Shown: positions 24,694-33,491, numbered from the stretch's first letter. The stretch is DNA of 64,000 bases from a virus (IMGVR_UViG_3300028786_000006:98342-162341); one strand, 5' to 3'. Notes: generated by a model from the sequence alone, not told the origin. Program-made: numbers and translations.

Positions 24694-25604
24694 CCTTTAC
24701 CGTGAAAGAAGGCGTGAGCATCGCCACGCTCACTTCGAACACCACCCACCGGGCTGCTGTCAATATCAACCCGATGGACCCCCAGGGCGGCCTGGGTATG
24801 GAGTTCTTCCTGACCGGTCACCTGGCCCACCGCTTCCCGTTTGCTGAGCTCATTGAATGTGCGAAGGACGTGCGCGCTGAAATCGTAGCCGAGGGTGAAA
24901 AGCTGAAGGCTTGGGTTGCCGGCCTGACCAAGATGGGACGTAAAGACGACCCTCAACTGGTGCCTTCTGTACTGACCTCGATCCGAGAGGCAAACAGCGA
25001 AGCCTTCAAGCAGATCAACCGGCGCGTCGTCCGTATGGACAGCATGATCAAGGTGGTCACTGCCGCATGCAGCCACGGATGCCTGTTCCCACTGGACAAC
25101 CCGGCCAGCGCCCGCGACCTCCTGACTTGTCCGTGCTGTAAGGCTCAGGTTTTGTCTGGCGAGGTTGTTCGCCTGAACTCCATGACCACCGCCAAGCAAC
25201 TCAAAGAAGCCTGGGTGAACATGGTTCAGTCGCCAGCCAACGAAAGCCGGGCCATTATGGACCGGTTGAACTCTCTTACACAGATGTTCCCTGGTAACGG
25301 TTGGAGCGAATACGACGGGATCGACCCAGCACTCACCCCAGCCCTTCGGGTGGTGGTAGATGAGTCCAAGGCCCGCCTGGAAGCCCAGCTGAAGAAAGCC
25401 CGTGAGGTCAACGAGGCCTTCTACGTCGACAGCGACTCGTTCCTGGGGATGGTCTTCCTGTCCCAAACGCTCCACATGACCAACATCACCGGCGGTAATG
25501 GGTTGGACAACTTGCGGGCCATGGTCGGGGCGTACGCTGACCAATCTTCCAACCTGCGCAAGTGGGCTCGCCAACAAACGGTTGCATGCCAGTTCGGGGG
25601 TTGA
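24690..25604 (+). CDS. Hypothetical protein with Cys cluster
   Basis: 304 residues with ATGA overlap to the dUTPase gene. A Cys pattern CSHGC...CPCC near residues 128-152 suggests one zinc site, and long helices flank it. Function unknown; operon membership suggests nucleotide or replication work. Confidence 0.8.
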   Translation: MTFTVKEGVSIATLTSNTTHRAAVNINPMDPQGGLGMEFFLTGHLAHRFPFAELIECAKDVRAEIVAEGEKLKAWVAGLTKMGRKDDPQLVPSVLTSIREANSEAFKQINRRVVRMDSMIKVVTAACSHGCLFPLDNPASARDLLTCPCCKAQVLSGEVVRLNSMTTAKQLKEAWVNMVQSPANESRAIMDRLNSLTQMFPGNGWSEYDGIDPALTPALRVVVDESKARLEAQLKKAREVNEAFYVDSDSFLGMVFLSQTLHMTNITGGNGLDNLRAMVGAYADQSSNLRKWARQQTVACQFGG

Positions 25605-25605
25605 T

Positions 25606-26166
25606 ATGCCCAATGAAGTCCTGTTACAGTTCCGATGCGAAACCCAGGCGGCCTTCGACGAAGTAGTCGCCAACATCAGCGAAGCGCGGGCCGGTAATCT
25701 GCGGGTCAACGTCACCTTCGAACAACAGGAAGGCGACCGCTGCGAGGTGTATGTTCCAGTGCTCGCCGAGCCGTTCCTGGCTGAACAACTTGTGACGCTC
25801 GAAAACCACGCTTTGAGTGCCGAAGGTGTTGTGCCAGAGCTTGTTCGGGCTATACTTGCCGCTCCTCCCGAAAACCCGATACTCATCGGGGAATACGTGG
25901 ATTTCCTTGAGCGCAAGATAGACCACTTGATGGTCAGGTCTCTCAATCAACACACAGAGATTCAGGACGCGCTCAACTCCACCGCTCTGTCCCTCGCCGA
26001 AATGCAAGAAGCCAACAAGCGATGCGAGGGCCTGTATGCCCACCTTGAACAACTCGGGGTCATTTGCCACTTCGATATGATCTCCAAGCTGGGCGAAGCC
26101 ATGCGCCTTCACTCCGGGGAAAACCCCCTTGAAGGCTACGAAGGCCTGAATTTCAAACTCCACTGA
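25606..26166 (+). CDS. Hypothetical protein
   Basis: 186 residues, helical C-terminal half (HTEIQDALNSTALSLAEMQEANKR). It starts at ATG 25606 straight after the previous stop and ends 20 nt before uvsX. No family recognised. Confidence 0.78.
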   Translation: MPNEVLLQFRCETQAAFDEVVANISEARAGNLRVNVTFEQQEGDRCEVYVPVLAEPFLAEQLVTLENHALSAEGVVPELVRAILAAPPENPILIGEYVDFLERKIDHLMVRSLNQHTEIQDALNSTALSLAEMQEANKRCEGLYAHLEQLGVICHFDMISKLGEAMRLHSGENPLEGYEGLNFKLH

Positions 26167-26186
26167 TACAGCACCAGGAATCCTGA

Positions 26187-27296
26187 ATGTCTGACCTGAT
26201 GAAACGAATGCTGGCCGTCACCAAAAAGGACGGCCGCGTCACCACCCTGGATGAGTCGCAGTATGCTGACAAATCCGTCGTGGCGTCAACCGATGTACCG
26301 ATGTTGAACGTCGCCATGAGCTCCAAGGTTGACGGCGGTCTGATCCCCGGCCTCACTATGGTGGTAGGTGAAAGCCGTACCTTCAAAAGTAACTTCTGCG
26401 TCAAGGCCATGGCGGCCTACCTGCGCAAGTTCCAGGACGCGATCGCCATCTTCGCTGACTGTGAGTTCGGCGCCGCCAAGAAGCTGTTCACCAAGTACGG
26501 CATCGATCCGAAGCGCGTCATCCACATGCCTTTCGAGGACGTGGAAGAGATGAAGATCAAGCTGACCAAATCGATCAATGCGATCGAAGAAGGCGACCAC
26601 GTCTTCATTATGGTCGACTCGGTCAGCCAGGTGGCATCCCGCAAGGAGTCGGAAGACGCCGAGAACGAGAAAGTCACCCAGGACATGACCCGCGCCCGCG
26701 CCCTGAACAGTTTCTGGCGTATCATTACGCCGAAGCTGACCCTGCGCGGCATCCCGATGTTCGCGATCAACAGCTTCTACGAGGACATCGGCAACAAGTA
26801 CGCCGACCCGATCATCAAGGGCGGTAAGCAGGGCTTCCTGAGCTGCGACCAGGTGTGGTTCATTAGCCGTCGCCAGATCAAGGACGAAGCGAGCAAGGCC
26901 CTCCAGGGCTGGGACTTCGTGATCAACATCATGAAAGGCCGGTTTGTCAAGGAAAAGGCCAAGATCGTTATCACCGTGCTGTTCGACGGCGGTATCTCGC
27001 GCTGCTCCGGTCTGCTGGAAATCGCCCGCCTGGGTGGGTTCGTTGAGATGTACGCTGGGTCGCGCTACCGCCGCACGGCGTTGTGTGGGTTCAAGTCGGA
27101 CCCTGGCCTCTTCAAGAAAGAGATCGCCGACAACTGGGAGTGGTGGGAGCCTGTGGTTGAGAACCCGGCGTTTGCTGCGTACGTTGAGCGCTTCTATGGC
27201 ATCAACGAAAGCATGGTGATGCTGGACGAGATCGATTTCGACGAAGAAACCGGCCTGGTCAAGTCTGTCGCTGGTGTTGCTACGGCAGCTGAGTAA
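26187..27296 (+). CDS. uvsX: UvsX RecA-like recombinase
   Basis: 369 residues. Walker A GESRTFKSN at 61-69 matches the UvsX form GPSKSFKSN, and IMVDSVSQVASRKESEDAEN is the Walker B/L1 area. UvsX drives strand exchange for recombination-dependent replication and repair. Ribosome site AGGAA. No UvsY was found in the window. Confidence 0.94.
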   Translation: MSDLMKRMLAVTKKDGRVTTLDESQYADKSVVASTDVPMLNVAMSSKVDGGLIPGLTMVVGESRTFKSNFCVKAMAAYLRKFQDAIAIFADCEFGAAKKLFTKYGIDPKRVIHMPFEDVEEMKIKLTKSINAIEEGDHVFIMVDSVSQVASRKESEDAENEKVTQDMTRARALNSFWRIITPKLTLRGIPMFAINSFYEDIGNKYADPIIKGGKQGFLSCDQVWFISRRQIKDEASKALQGWDFVINIMKGRFVKEKAKIVITVLFDGGISRCSGLLEIARLGGFVEMYAGSRYRRTALCGFKSDPGLFKKEIADNWEWWEPVVENPAFAAYVERFYGINESMVMLDEIDFDEETGLVKSVAGVATAAE

Positions 27297-27342
27297 CACG
27301 AACCGGGGGTTGGTTGCCGGCCCCCGGCCTCTGGAGTAGCGT

Positions 27343-27663
27343 ATGTCCTCGCCTCAAGCCCTCCACAAGTTCTTCGTTGACCCAGACGAAGTTGATTGTC
27401 CGACGTTGGTTGTCACGCGTGGCCCGCTTGCCGGGCGAACGATCAAGGTGACCAACATCGACGGAGCCCAGGAAGCTGCTGGGCAACACATCGAATTAAC
27501 GTTCTACTACGATCTGCTCAGCAATGACAGCTCGGAGAGCATCCGTGAGTTCAGGAAAGGTGATACCCCGACCCTTGACGACACCCATAAGGCTGTCAAC
27601 GAGGTCATCGTGGCTTACATCCTGAGCATCACCGGGGACGACGATGGCGATCCGCCATCTTAG
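27343..27663 (+). CDS. Hypothetical protein between uvsX and helicase
   Basis: 106 residues; GGAG lies 6-9 nt before ATG. Acidic Asp-rich C-terminus (SITGDDDGDPPS). Similar length genes sit between uvsX and 41 in other T4-like genomes, but no family match is claimed. Confidence 0.8.
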   Translation: MSSPQALHKFFVDPDEVDCPTLVVTRGPLAGRTIKVTNIDGAQEAAGQHIELTFYYDLLSNDSSESIREFRKGDTPTLDDTHKAVNEVIVAYILSITGDDDGDPPS

Positions 27664-27694
27664 GTAGTACCCCGACCCCCTGTTGGAGAATTGA

Positions 27695-29143
27695 GTGTTT
27701 ATCGAGAAGACCTGCATTTCAAGTCTGCTGTTTGACAAAGATTACAGCCGGAAGGTTCTACCCTACCTGAAGGACGAATACTTCTCGGATGAATCCAACC
27801 GGGTGCTCTTTGGGCACATTCGTTCATTTAACGCCCGGTACAACTGCGCCCCCACGAAGGAGGCTCTCGTCCTGCTCCTGGAGGATTCAACCCTCAACGA
27901 GAAGCTATATGAGGGGTGCATTGAGACGGTCGCCGAGGTAGAGGCAAGCGCCACCCCCACGGAATTTATGGTGGATAGCACCGAGAAGTGGGTGAAAGAC
28001 CGGGCCGTGTTCTTGGCCCTGACGGAATGTGTGCAGATCGCCGAGGGTATGTCAAAGGGCATGACCAAGGAGTGTATCCCTGATATCCTCCAGCAAGCGC
28101 TCGCGGTTCACTTTGACACCTACCTCGGCCACGATTACTTCGAACATGCGTCCCAGCACTATGACGCAATGCACGAGGACGTGATCAAGTTCAAGTTTGC
28201 CCAGGACATCCTCAACAAAGCAACCCGTGGGGGTATCCCCAACAAGACTCTGAACATCGTCCAGGCCGGCATCAACGTCGGCAAGACGACCTTCATGATC
28301 GACCAAGCGGCGCATTGGGTTAGCCAGGGCAAGAACGTGATCTACTTCTCGGCCGAGGTTGCTGAGAACGTTATCCGCCACCGGGCGGACGTAAACTTCT
28401 TCGACATCTCGTTCGACGAGCTTGAAAAGCTGGACAAGCAGACGTACCTGAACCGGGTCACGTCGCTCAAGCAGAAGACGAGCGGTAAGCTGATTATCAA
28501 GGAGTATCCATCGGGTTCGGCCAGCGCGGCGAACTTCATGCACGACATCCAAGAAATCAAGATGAAGACGGGTATTGAGTTTGACATGGTTTGCGTCGAC
28601 TACCTCGGCGAGATCATTTCTAGTACCCTACCCATGTCCGCGATGAGCAACACCAACACGTACTACACACAGATTGCGCGTGAGCTACGGGCCATGGCCT
28701 TCCGCTTAGACTTGCCTGTGTGGACCGCAGCACAGTTTGGTCGGTTGGGCCAGGCCAGCAAAGACGTTGACATGACGGACATCGCCGATGCAATCGGTAT
28801 TGCCCGCGTGGCCGACTTCATGATCGCTCTGTTACAACCAGACGAGCTTGCTGAGCTGAACCAGGTGATCGGGAAGATCCTCAAGAACCGGTATGCCAAC
28901 AAGGCCAAGCTGCGTCGCTTCCTTATGGGGGTTGACAACGACCGCCAGAAGTTCTACGATGTTGACCAAGCGAACGTCAAGGAAGAGTTCAAGAAGCTGC
29001 CACCTGAAGCCCAGGCCGTACTGGAAGGACTTGAGGTCGGGTTGAAGACCCAGGCTGACGATGATGCTGAATTACCGCGCCTGACCCCTGTGGGTAACCG
29101 CTCCGGTAAGCCAGCTCGCACCTTTGAAGGGTTCAAGGTATAG
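27695..29143 (+). CDS. 41: Replicative DNA helicase (T4 gp41, DnaB type)
   Basis: 482 residues, GTG start with GGAG upstream. N-terminal helical domain, then Walker A AGINVGKTT at 191-199, Walker B VCVDYLG, and a DnaB-type H4 region. The hexameric ring unwinds DNA at the fork and works with the gp61 primase. C-terminal tail ends GNRSGKPARTFEGFKV. Last gene before the non-coding RNA region. Confidence 0.94.
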   Translation: MFIEKTCISSLLFDKDYSRKVLPYLKDEYFSDESNRVLFGHIRSFNARYNCAPTKEALVLLLEDSTLNEKLYEGCIETVAEVEASATPTEFMVDSTEKWVKDRAVFLALTECVQIAEGMSKGMTKECIPDILQQALAVHFDTYLGHDYFEHASQHYDAMHEDVIKFKFAQDILNKATRGGIPNKTLNIVQAGINVGKTTFMIDQAAHWVSQGKNVIYFSAEVAENVIRHRADVNFFDISFDELEKLDKQTYLNRVTSLKQKTSGKLIIKEYPSGSASAANFMHDIQEIKMKTGIEFDMVCVDYLGEIISSTLPMSAMSNTNTYYTQIARELRAMAFRLDLPVWTAAQFGRLGQASKDVDMTDIADAIGIARVADFMIALLQPDELAELNQVIGKILKNRYANKAKLRRFLMGVDNDRQKFYDVDQANVKEEFKKLPPEAQAVLEGLEVGLKTQADDDAELPRLTPVGNRSGKPARTFEGFKV

Positions 29144-29169
29144 TTTGAACTCTTTGAACAATCTAATGG

Positions 29170-29197
29170 TTGCCTGGTACGACGAAAGCTGTATAAT
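29170..29197 (+). promoter_or_regulatory. Strong sigma-70-like promoter for the non-coding RNA
   Basis: TTGCCT (29170-29175), 16 bp, TATAAT (29192-29197), like the promoter at 10684 (both continue GGCAACCA). No gene starts within 400 nt downstream. Confidence 0.83.
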
Positions 29198-29203
29198 GGC
29201 AAC

Positions 29204-29502
29204 CAGGACGACAAGCCGAACCGGGTTTACCGGGTTGACTCGAGTCCTTGTTAGGGGTTAGACAAGAGGGGCCATTGATACACTACCCCTTGAGTCGCAG
29301 GAAACGTGATTGTTTGGGCCGGTTCCTGTAGGGTGATGTACCTCGGCCAACGCTAGGTGCTATCAACACCCCGAGAACACCAGTAGACCCTGGGATACCC
29401 CGCCCTGGACTACACCACTTCGTTGGTGTTGCTGGTACACATTAGACGGTCGGAGACCCAACCCCGGTCGTTTTAGTCCCCTGGTTACCCCAGGGGGTTT
29501 TT
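29204..29502 (+). ncRNA. Candidate structured non-coding RNA, about 300 nt
   Basis: Lies between a strong promoter and an intrinsic terminator, without a plausible reading frame. Arms that can pair include GACTCGAG/CTTGAGTC (29237-29296) enclosing CTTGT/ACAAG; CAGGAA/TTCCTG (29298-29328); CTCGG/CCGAG with GGTG/CACC inside (29342-29375); and ACACCA/TGGTGT with a CUUCGU loop (29412-29429). It does not look like tmRNA, RNase P, SRP or 6S RNA. Function unknown. Confidence 0.6.
29478..29502 (+). terminator. Intrinsic terminator of the non-coding RNA
   Basis: CCCCTGG/CCAGGGG with a 5-nt loop and TTTTT. Confidence 0.88.
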
Positions 29503-29569
29503 GAAAGGGTCAACAGGATTACACCCTGGACCGCTTGGTTCGGCTGCAGTAGCCTGATGACCCTTTCAA
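29501..29569 (+). other. Branched inverted-repeat element before dsbA
   Basis: A perfect 12-bp closing stem (TTGAAAGGGTCA at 29501-29512 with TGACCCTTTCAA at 29558-29569) encloses two short hairpins: CAGG/CCTG and GGCT/AGCC. It follows the terminator at once and ends 33 nt before the next start codon. It could be an RNA processing site or a leader element. Confidence 0.6.
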
Positions 29570-29602
29570 AACACCCCTCATTAACGCAACAGGAGCATTG
29601 AC

Positions 29603-29902
29603 TTGAGCAACGTTGAAATCGCGATCCCAAGTGGTACGGCCGATCGTTTGAAGTTGAAGGCAGCCTTCAAAGAGTTCTCTGACTCGAAGGTTCGTCAGCG
29701 TGCCGAAGGCGACAAGCAAACCGCTATCGCTAACGCCATGAAGGAGCAGCTGGGTGTTCGCCCAGAAGACTTCCGCACCCTGGCCAACATCTACCACAAC
29801 GGCAACCGCGACACCGTTGAAGCCAAGGCTGACAACATGCTGGCCGCGTATGACAACATCGTCAACGCCAAGCCTGAACACCTGGCTGACCAGCCCGAGT
29901 AA
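29603..29902 (+). CDS. dsbA: DsbA-like double-stranded DNA-binding protein
   Basis: 99 residues. The C-terminal half (MKEQLGVRPEDFRTLANIYHNGNRDTVEAKADNMLAAYDNIV) matches T4 DsbA (ELGVDGKMFNRLLALYHKDNRDVFE...). In T4 DsbA binds dsDNA and helps late transcription. TTG start with AGGAG 7 nt upstream. Here it follows the non-coding RNA region, with no promoter seen directly before it. Confidence 0.8.
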   Translation: MSNVEIAIPSGTADRLKLKAAFKEFSDSKVRQRAEGDKQTAIANAMKEQLGVRPEDFRTLANIYHNGNRDTVEAKADNMLAAYDNIVNAKPEHLADQPE

Positions 29903-29963
29903 TACACCGCCGGCCATAAGGCCAGCGTCATGAGTTTCATCTCCATTGATAAGAGGATTCACC

Positions 29964-30395
29964 ATGTTCGGTTTGAAAAAGATGTTCGGTAACGGTAAAG
30001 TCGCTGCCAAGAAAATGGAAAATCGCGACCTGATGCAAGCGGTTGTTGGCGGTTGCCTGTTGGTTGCTGCTGCCGATGGTAGCATCAGCAACGACGAGTC
30101 GAATCAAATCGACAAACAGCTGCGTGCCAACAAGAACCTGGAGCATTTCGGCTCGGAAATCACCGAGACCGTTAACCGCTTCACTGAACAGTTGCAGGCG
30201 GGCTTCCTGCTGGGCAAGACGTTCATCTTGCGCGAAATCCGCGACGTCAAGAACAACCAGGCTGATGCCGAGGAAGTGTTCGTCAACATGATCGTGGTTG
30301 CGCAGTCCGACGGCGACGTCAGCCCGAAAGAGCTGGAAGTCCTGACCCAAATCGGTAACGAACTGGGCCTGCGCCTGAAAGACTACGGTCTGTAA
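29964..30395 (+). CDS. TerB-family protein
   Basis: 143 residues. AVVGGCLLVAAADGSISNDESNQID and VFVNMIVVAQSDGDVSPKELEVLTQIG form the paired acidic, metal-binding helices of the TerB/DjlA-like domain. Chromosomal TerB belongs to tellurite/stress and phage-defence linked Ter systems. In a lytic phage it may act as a counter-defence or membrane-stress protein. ATG at 29964 with AGAGG upstream. No other ter gene nearby. Confidence 0.8.
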   Translation: MFGLKKMFGNGKVAAKKMENRDLMQAVVGGCLLVAAADGSISNDESNQIDKQLRANKNLEHFGSEITETVNRFTEQLQAGFLLGKTFILREIRDVKNNQADAEEVFVNMIVVAQSDGDVSPKELEVLTQIGNELGLRLKDYGL

Positions 30396-30405
30396 GGGGC
30401 AAGCC

Positions 30406-30873
30406 ATGCGCAAGACCCAACGCCTGCACCGGGTACAGCATGCCATGTTGATGATGGAGCTGACCCTGAACGCCCACCTGGTTCGAAACCCGTTGAAGGG
30501 GACGTTCACTTCGCACGGCGTTAGTACCACCGTCATGAGCTCTTTTGCTCTTGGCGAGGGTAGCAAGGGGCCGGTGCTGTACATTGACGGTAAGCGTGGG
30601 AGAAGCTTCCCTTGCCAACGGCAAAACAGCGCTGGCTGGAATGGGTTCGTTGGCGGTACACCTTGGCGGAGCTTCATTGAGGCCATCGCCGAGTACATCA
30701 CCACCGGACTTCAGATGCTGGACCCGCGCTTCTTCGGGACGAACCAGCATGTTCGTGCCCCGCTTACGGGTTGCGACGCTGAATGCCGTAACGAACTGAA
30801 GGCCATCTTTCGGTTCGTCATGGCCAAACCCTCTCCTGGCCTAGAAACTCCTGCAGGGCGCGCTGAGCGCTAA
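30406..30873 (+). CDS. Hypothetical protein
   Basis: 155 residues, basic, with AAGGGG before ATG. No recognised family. A hairpin and then a strong terminator follow. Confidence 0.8.
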   Translation: MRKTQRLHRVQHAMLMMELTLNAHLVRNPLKGTFTSHGVSTTVMSSFALGEGSKGPVLYIDGKRGRSFPCQRQNSAGWNGFVGGTPWRSFIEAIAEYITTGLQMLDPRFFGTNQHVRAPLTGCDAECRNELKAIFRFVMAKPSPGLETPAGRAER

Positions 30874-30919
30874 CAGGCCAGCAGAGGATACCGCCCGGCT
30901 GACGGGCGGACCCAAACCA

Positions 30920-30959
30920 GAAAGACCCCCTCGGCTTGCGCCCTGGGGGTCTTTCTTTT
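30920..30959 (+). terminator. Strong intrinsic terminator
   Basis: AGAAAGACCCCC/GGGGGTCTTTCT stem followed by TTT, separating replication-type genes from the SGNH/lysin group. Confidence 0.9.
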
Positions 30960-31007
30960 GGTGAACGATAAGTACTGCTGAACCTCAAACCATCAAAAGG
31001 TCAGCAT

Positions 31008-32312
31008 ATGTCTACCAGTTTCAGCGGCGCCCTCGGCTACGTCACCGCAACCTCAGTATCGACGCCAGCAGTGGTAACGATGCCCACCAACGACCGCGTC
31101 GCCATCTTCGGTGATAGCCGGACAGCACAGTGCTCTACCGCTAACGGTGGTAGCGAAAACTATGGTTACCTCTTCTGGTCTCTGTTCTTCGCTCGACAGC
31201 GTTGCCGGTATGACCTGATCGACAACTATGGCGTTGGTGGTGACACCACTACCATGATGCTTGCGCGTATCGGTCAGGTAATCGCGAGCGCGGCCAGCGT
31301 AGTCATCGTACTCGGTAGCACCAACGATCGCGGTGCCGCCAACATGACCGCCCAGGCTACCATCACCAACCTGACCGCCATCCGGGACAAGTTGCGAGCG
31401 GCCGGCAAGATCGTGGTGTTCGTTGCAGAGACCCCACGCGGCGATACCACCTTCACGACCAACCGACTCAGCGGTCAGCAGTTGGCCTACCACGTCAAGG
31501 TTCGTCAGTGGATCCTGAGCCAAGTAGCCCAACCGGGCGTCTTCGTTGCCGACCCTTGGTCCTACATGGGCGACCCGGCCAGCACCACCGGCGATGCGCG
31601 GGTTGGCTATACCCACGACGGCCTGCACATGAACACCACCGGCGCCTTCTACTTGGGCACTGCCATCGCCAAAGTGTTGAACTTCCTCTTCCCTGAACCG
31701 AACATCCTCCCGGTATCGAACGTTGACCAATACTCCGTGGACAACCCACAGGGCTGCGTTAACCTCAACCCGATGATGACTGGTACAGCCGGTACTGCTG
31801 CCACCGGTGGTTCGGGTCAATTGGCGGACAGTTGGTCCGGTACGAACGCGGCCGGGGCATCTGGCGCAACGCGGACCTACACCAAGGTCACCAAGAACGG
31901 TCAGGAATGGCAACAGTGCGTCCTGGGCGGCACCGCCTCGGGTACTGCAGCGGCCCTTGACATCGCCCGCCAGATCGGTTTGCAGGCCAAGGTCATCCCT
32001 GGGCAGTACCTGGAAGCCATCGCCGATATCGAGTTCGACGCCGGCTTGGTCAACGTCATGTCCATCCAGCTGGGTATCACAATCACCGACCCGGTAAACG
32101 GGACTGTGTCCATCTGGGACGGCGACCGATACACAGGCCTCAGTGTTATCCCAGGCGTGGCCGGTGCAGGCATCCTCAGGGTTCCACGCATGTTGGTCCC
32201 GGCCGGCGCGACTGATGTCCGCTTGCGTCTCACAGCTTACGCGGTCGATGCTTCGGCTGTATCTGGCACCATCCGTTGCCGGGCATTGGCACTGCGTCAC
32301 CTGGCCAGCTGA
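31008..32312 (+). CDS. SGNH/GDSL esterase-like protein, possible tail component
   Basis: 434 residues. SGNH blocks are GDS at 35-37 (Ser37 nucleophile), Gly in GVGGDTT near 78, GSTND at 103-107 and DGLH at 204-207. The C-terminal 200 residues look beta-rich (about 240-434) and may be a separate sheet domain. Such enzymes deacetylate or deacylate surface sugars; in phages they sit on tail fibres or spikes. It starts MSTSFSGALGYVTA, a tail-protein-like N-terminus. No other tail genes are in the window, so placement on the virion is inferred. Confidence 0.8.
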   Translation: MSTSFSGALGYVTATSVSTPAVVTMPTNDRVAIFGDSRTAQCSTANGGSENYGYLFWSLFFARQRCRYDLIDNYGVGGDTTTMMLARIGQVIASAASVVIVLGSTNDRGAANMTAQATITNLTAIRDKLRAAGKIVVFVAETPRGDTTFTTNRLSGQQLAYHVKVRQWILSQVAQPGVFVADPWSYMGDPASTTGDARVGYTHDGLHMNTTGAFYLGTAIAKVLNFLFPEPNILPVSNVDQYSVDNPQGCVNLNPMMTGTAGTAATGGSGQLADSWSGTNAAGASGATRTYTKVTKNGQEWQQCVLGGTASGTAAALDIARQIGLQAKVIPGQYLEAIADIEFDAGLVNVMSIQLGITITDPVNGTVSIWDGDRYTGLSVIPGVAGAGILRVPRMLVPAGATDVRLRLTAYAVDASAVSGTIRCRALALRHLAS

Positions 32313-32318
32313 TGTAAA

Positions 32319-32352
32319 TAGAACACCACCAGCCACTACCCCAGGTGTTCTA
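32319..32352 (+). promoter_or_regulatory. Hairpin ending at a start codon
   Basis: TAGAACACC and GGTGTTCTA (the last A is the first base of ATG) can pair around 16 nt, burying the weak AGG ribosome site of the DUF1353 gene. Confidence 0.5.
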
Positions 32353-32753
32353 TGAGTACGTTCACCCAATTCAGCGCGGAACTCGATCTGCGCTTCGATG
32401 TTCAGTCTGCCAACTGGCAAGTGCTGACACCCTTCACCTACGCCGTCGGAAGCCTTGATTCAGGGATCATTGTCGTTGTCGAGAAAGGCTTCATGACTGA
32501 CGGCGCAAGCGTACCACGACCGTTCTGGAACATCATCCCGCCTTGGGGCCAGTACGGCCAGGCGGCTGTTGTCCATGACCGCATGTACACCGACCTGTAT
32601 GTCGTCCACAACGGCGTGCGGGAAACCATTACCCACAAACGGGCAGACGAGATCTTCCTGGAAGCCATGGGAGTGCTCGGTGTCCCGGCCTGGAAGCGCT
32701 ACAGCATGTTCTACGCGCTGCGCCTCTTCGGTACACTTATCGGGAGAAAGTGA
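32352..32753 (+). CDS. DUF1353 family protein
   Basis: 133 residues. GFMTDGASVPRPFWNIIPPWGQYGQAAVVHDRMY is the DUF1353 hallmark, followed by ADEIFLEAMGVLGVPAWKRYSMFYALRLFG. DUF1353 proteins often occur beside tail or lysis genes in phages, with unknown activity. The conserved Asp and His (VVHD) suggest a metal or catalytic site. The stop overlaps the lysin ATG. Confidence 0.85.
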   Translation: MSTFTQFSAELDLRFDVQSANWQVLTPFTYAVGSLDSGIIVVVEKGFMTDGASVPRPFWNIIPPWGQYGQAAVVHDRMYTDLYVVHNGVRETITHKRADEIFLEAMGVLGVPAWKRYSMFYALRLFGTLIGRK

Positions 32754-33175
32754 TGTCTTACACCAAAGACGATGTTGATGTTTTGACCAGGACCATCTGG
32801 GGCGAAGCCCGTGGGGAGACAGAGGTCGGCCGCATCGCGGTAGGCTGTACCATCCGCAATCGAGTCAATGATGGTAAGACCCGCTCATGGTGGGGCGAAG
32901 GCTTCCGTGGTGTTTGTACCGCCAAGTGGCAGTACAGCTGCTGGAACTCTGAAGACCCAAACAGCGCCTACCTTCGCGGTGACAAGCCGATCCCATCGAA
33001 GGAGTACGCCATGTGCGAACAGGCCGCGCTGTTGGTGCTGGGTGGTATGGTTGACCCAACCCTGGGCGCCACGCACTACTACAGCGCAAGCATGAAGACC
33101 CCGCCGAAGTGGGCCAAGGGCGCCAAGCAGACCGCAGTCATCGGTGCTCACACTTTCTTCAAGGACGTACCTTGA
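32753..33175 (+). CDS. Cell-wall hydrolase, SleB type (endolysin)
   Basis: 140 residues with VLTRTIWGEARGETEVGRIAVGCTIRNRV, the SleB/Hydrolase_2 catalytic core with its Glu in WGEARGE, and the ATHYYSASMKTPPKWAKG end. It cleaves peptidoglycan as a lytic transglycosylase. ATG at 32753 overlaps DUF1353. No cell-wall-binding domain and no signal peptide, so a holin is needed; none is obvious next to it. Confidence 0.87.
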   Translation: MSYTKDDVDVLTRTIWGEARGETEVGRIAVGCTIRNRVNDGKTRSWWGEGFRGVCTAKWQYSCWNSEDPNSAYLRGDKPIPSKEYAMCEQAALLVLGGMVDPTLGATHYYSASMKTPPKWAKGAKQTAVIGAHTFFKDVP

Positions 33176-33218
33176 ACAAAGAACACTGAGTTAGAGCGGT
33201 TTTTGAACCTTGAAGTGG

Positions 33219-33246
33219 TTGTCAAGAATCTATTGAAGTTTATACT
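33219..33246 (+). promoter_or_regulatory. Sigma-70-like promoter
   Basis: TTGTCA (33219-33224), 16 bp, TATACT (33241-33246). Confidence 0.8.
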
Positions 33247-33284
33247 CATATTCATATTGATTAACCACTCAGGTAAGCTAAATC

Positions 33285-33491
33285 ATGGAACAGATCCACG
33301 CTCTTAACCCGAATGAAATCCGCGCAATCGTAATCCAGTTCATGAACCGCAAGCTGGGCAAACTGCCGACTGGTCTCACCGACCTCGACACCGCCCACGG
33401 GATTATCACCCACGACATGTACTGTGATATGGACCGGAAGATGAAGGACTGGGCCTGGACTACCATCCAAGGTGACCTCGAAGCCGCCTGA
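33285..33491 (+). CDS. Hypothetical protein
   Basis: 68 residues, single-gene unit with promoter and terminator. No recognised motif. Confidence 0.8.
   Translation: MEQIHALNPNEIRAIVIQFMNRKLGKLPTGLTDLDTAHGIITHDMYCDMDRKMKDWAWTTIQGDLEAA

Noticed and set aside
29204-29502. tRNA, tmRNA or RNase P RNA
   Set aside because: No acceptor/T-arm pattern, no tag frame and no RNase P core sequences.
29501-29569. Hammerhead ribozyme (a CTGATGA core is present at 29554)
   Set aside because: The required GAAA and UH cleavage context do not line up with the stems, in any of the three permutations.
29442-29630. Reverse-strand frame across the terminator
   Set aside because: It runs through the terminator and start of dsbA and has no ribosome site or family resemblance.
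31053-32420. 455-codon reverse frame opposite the SGNH gene
   Set aside because: Antisense shadow; SGNH motifs on the forward strand are intact.
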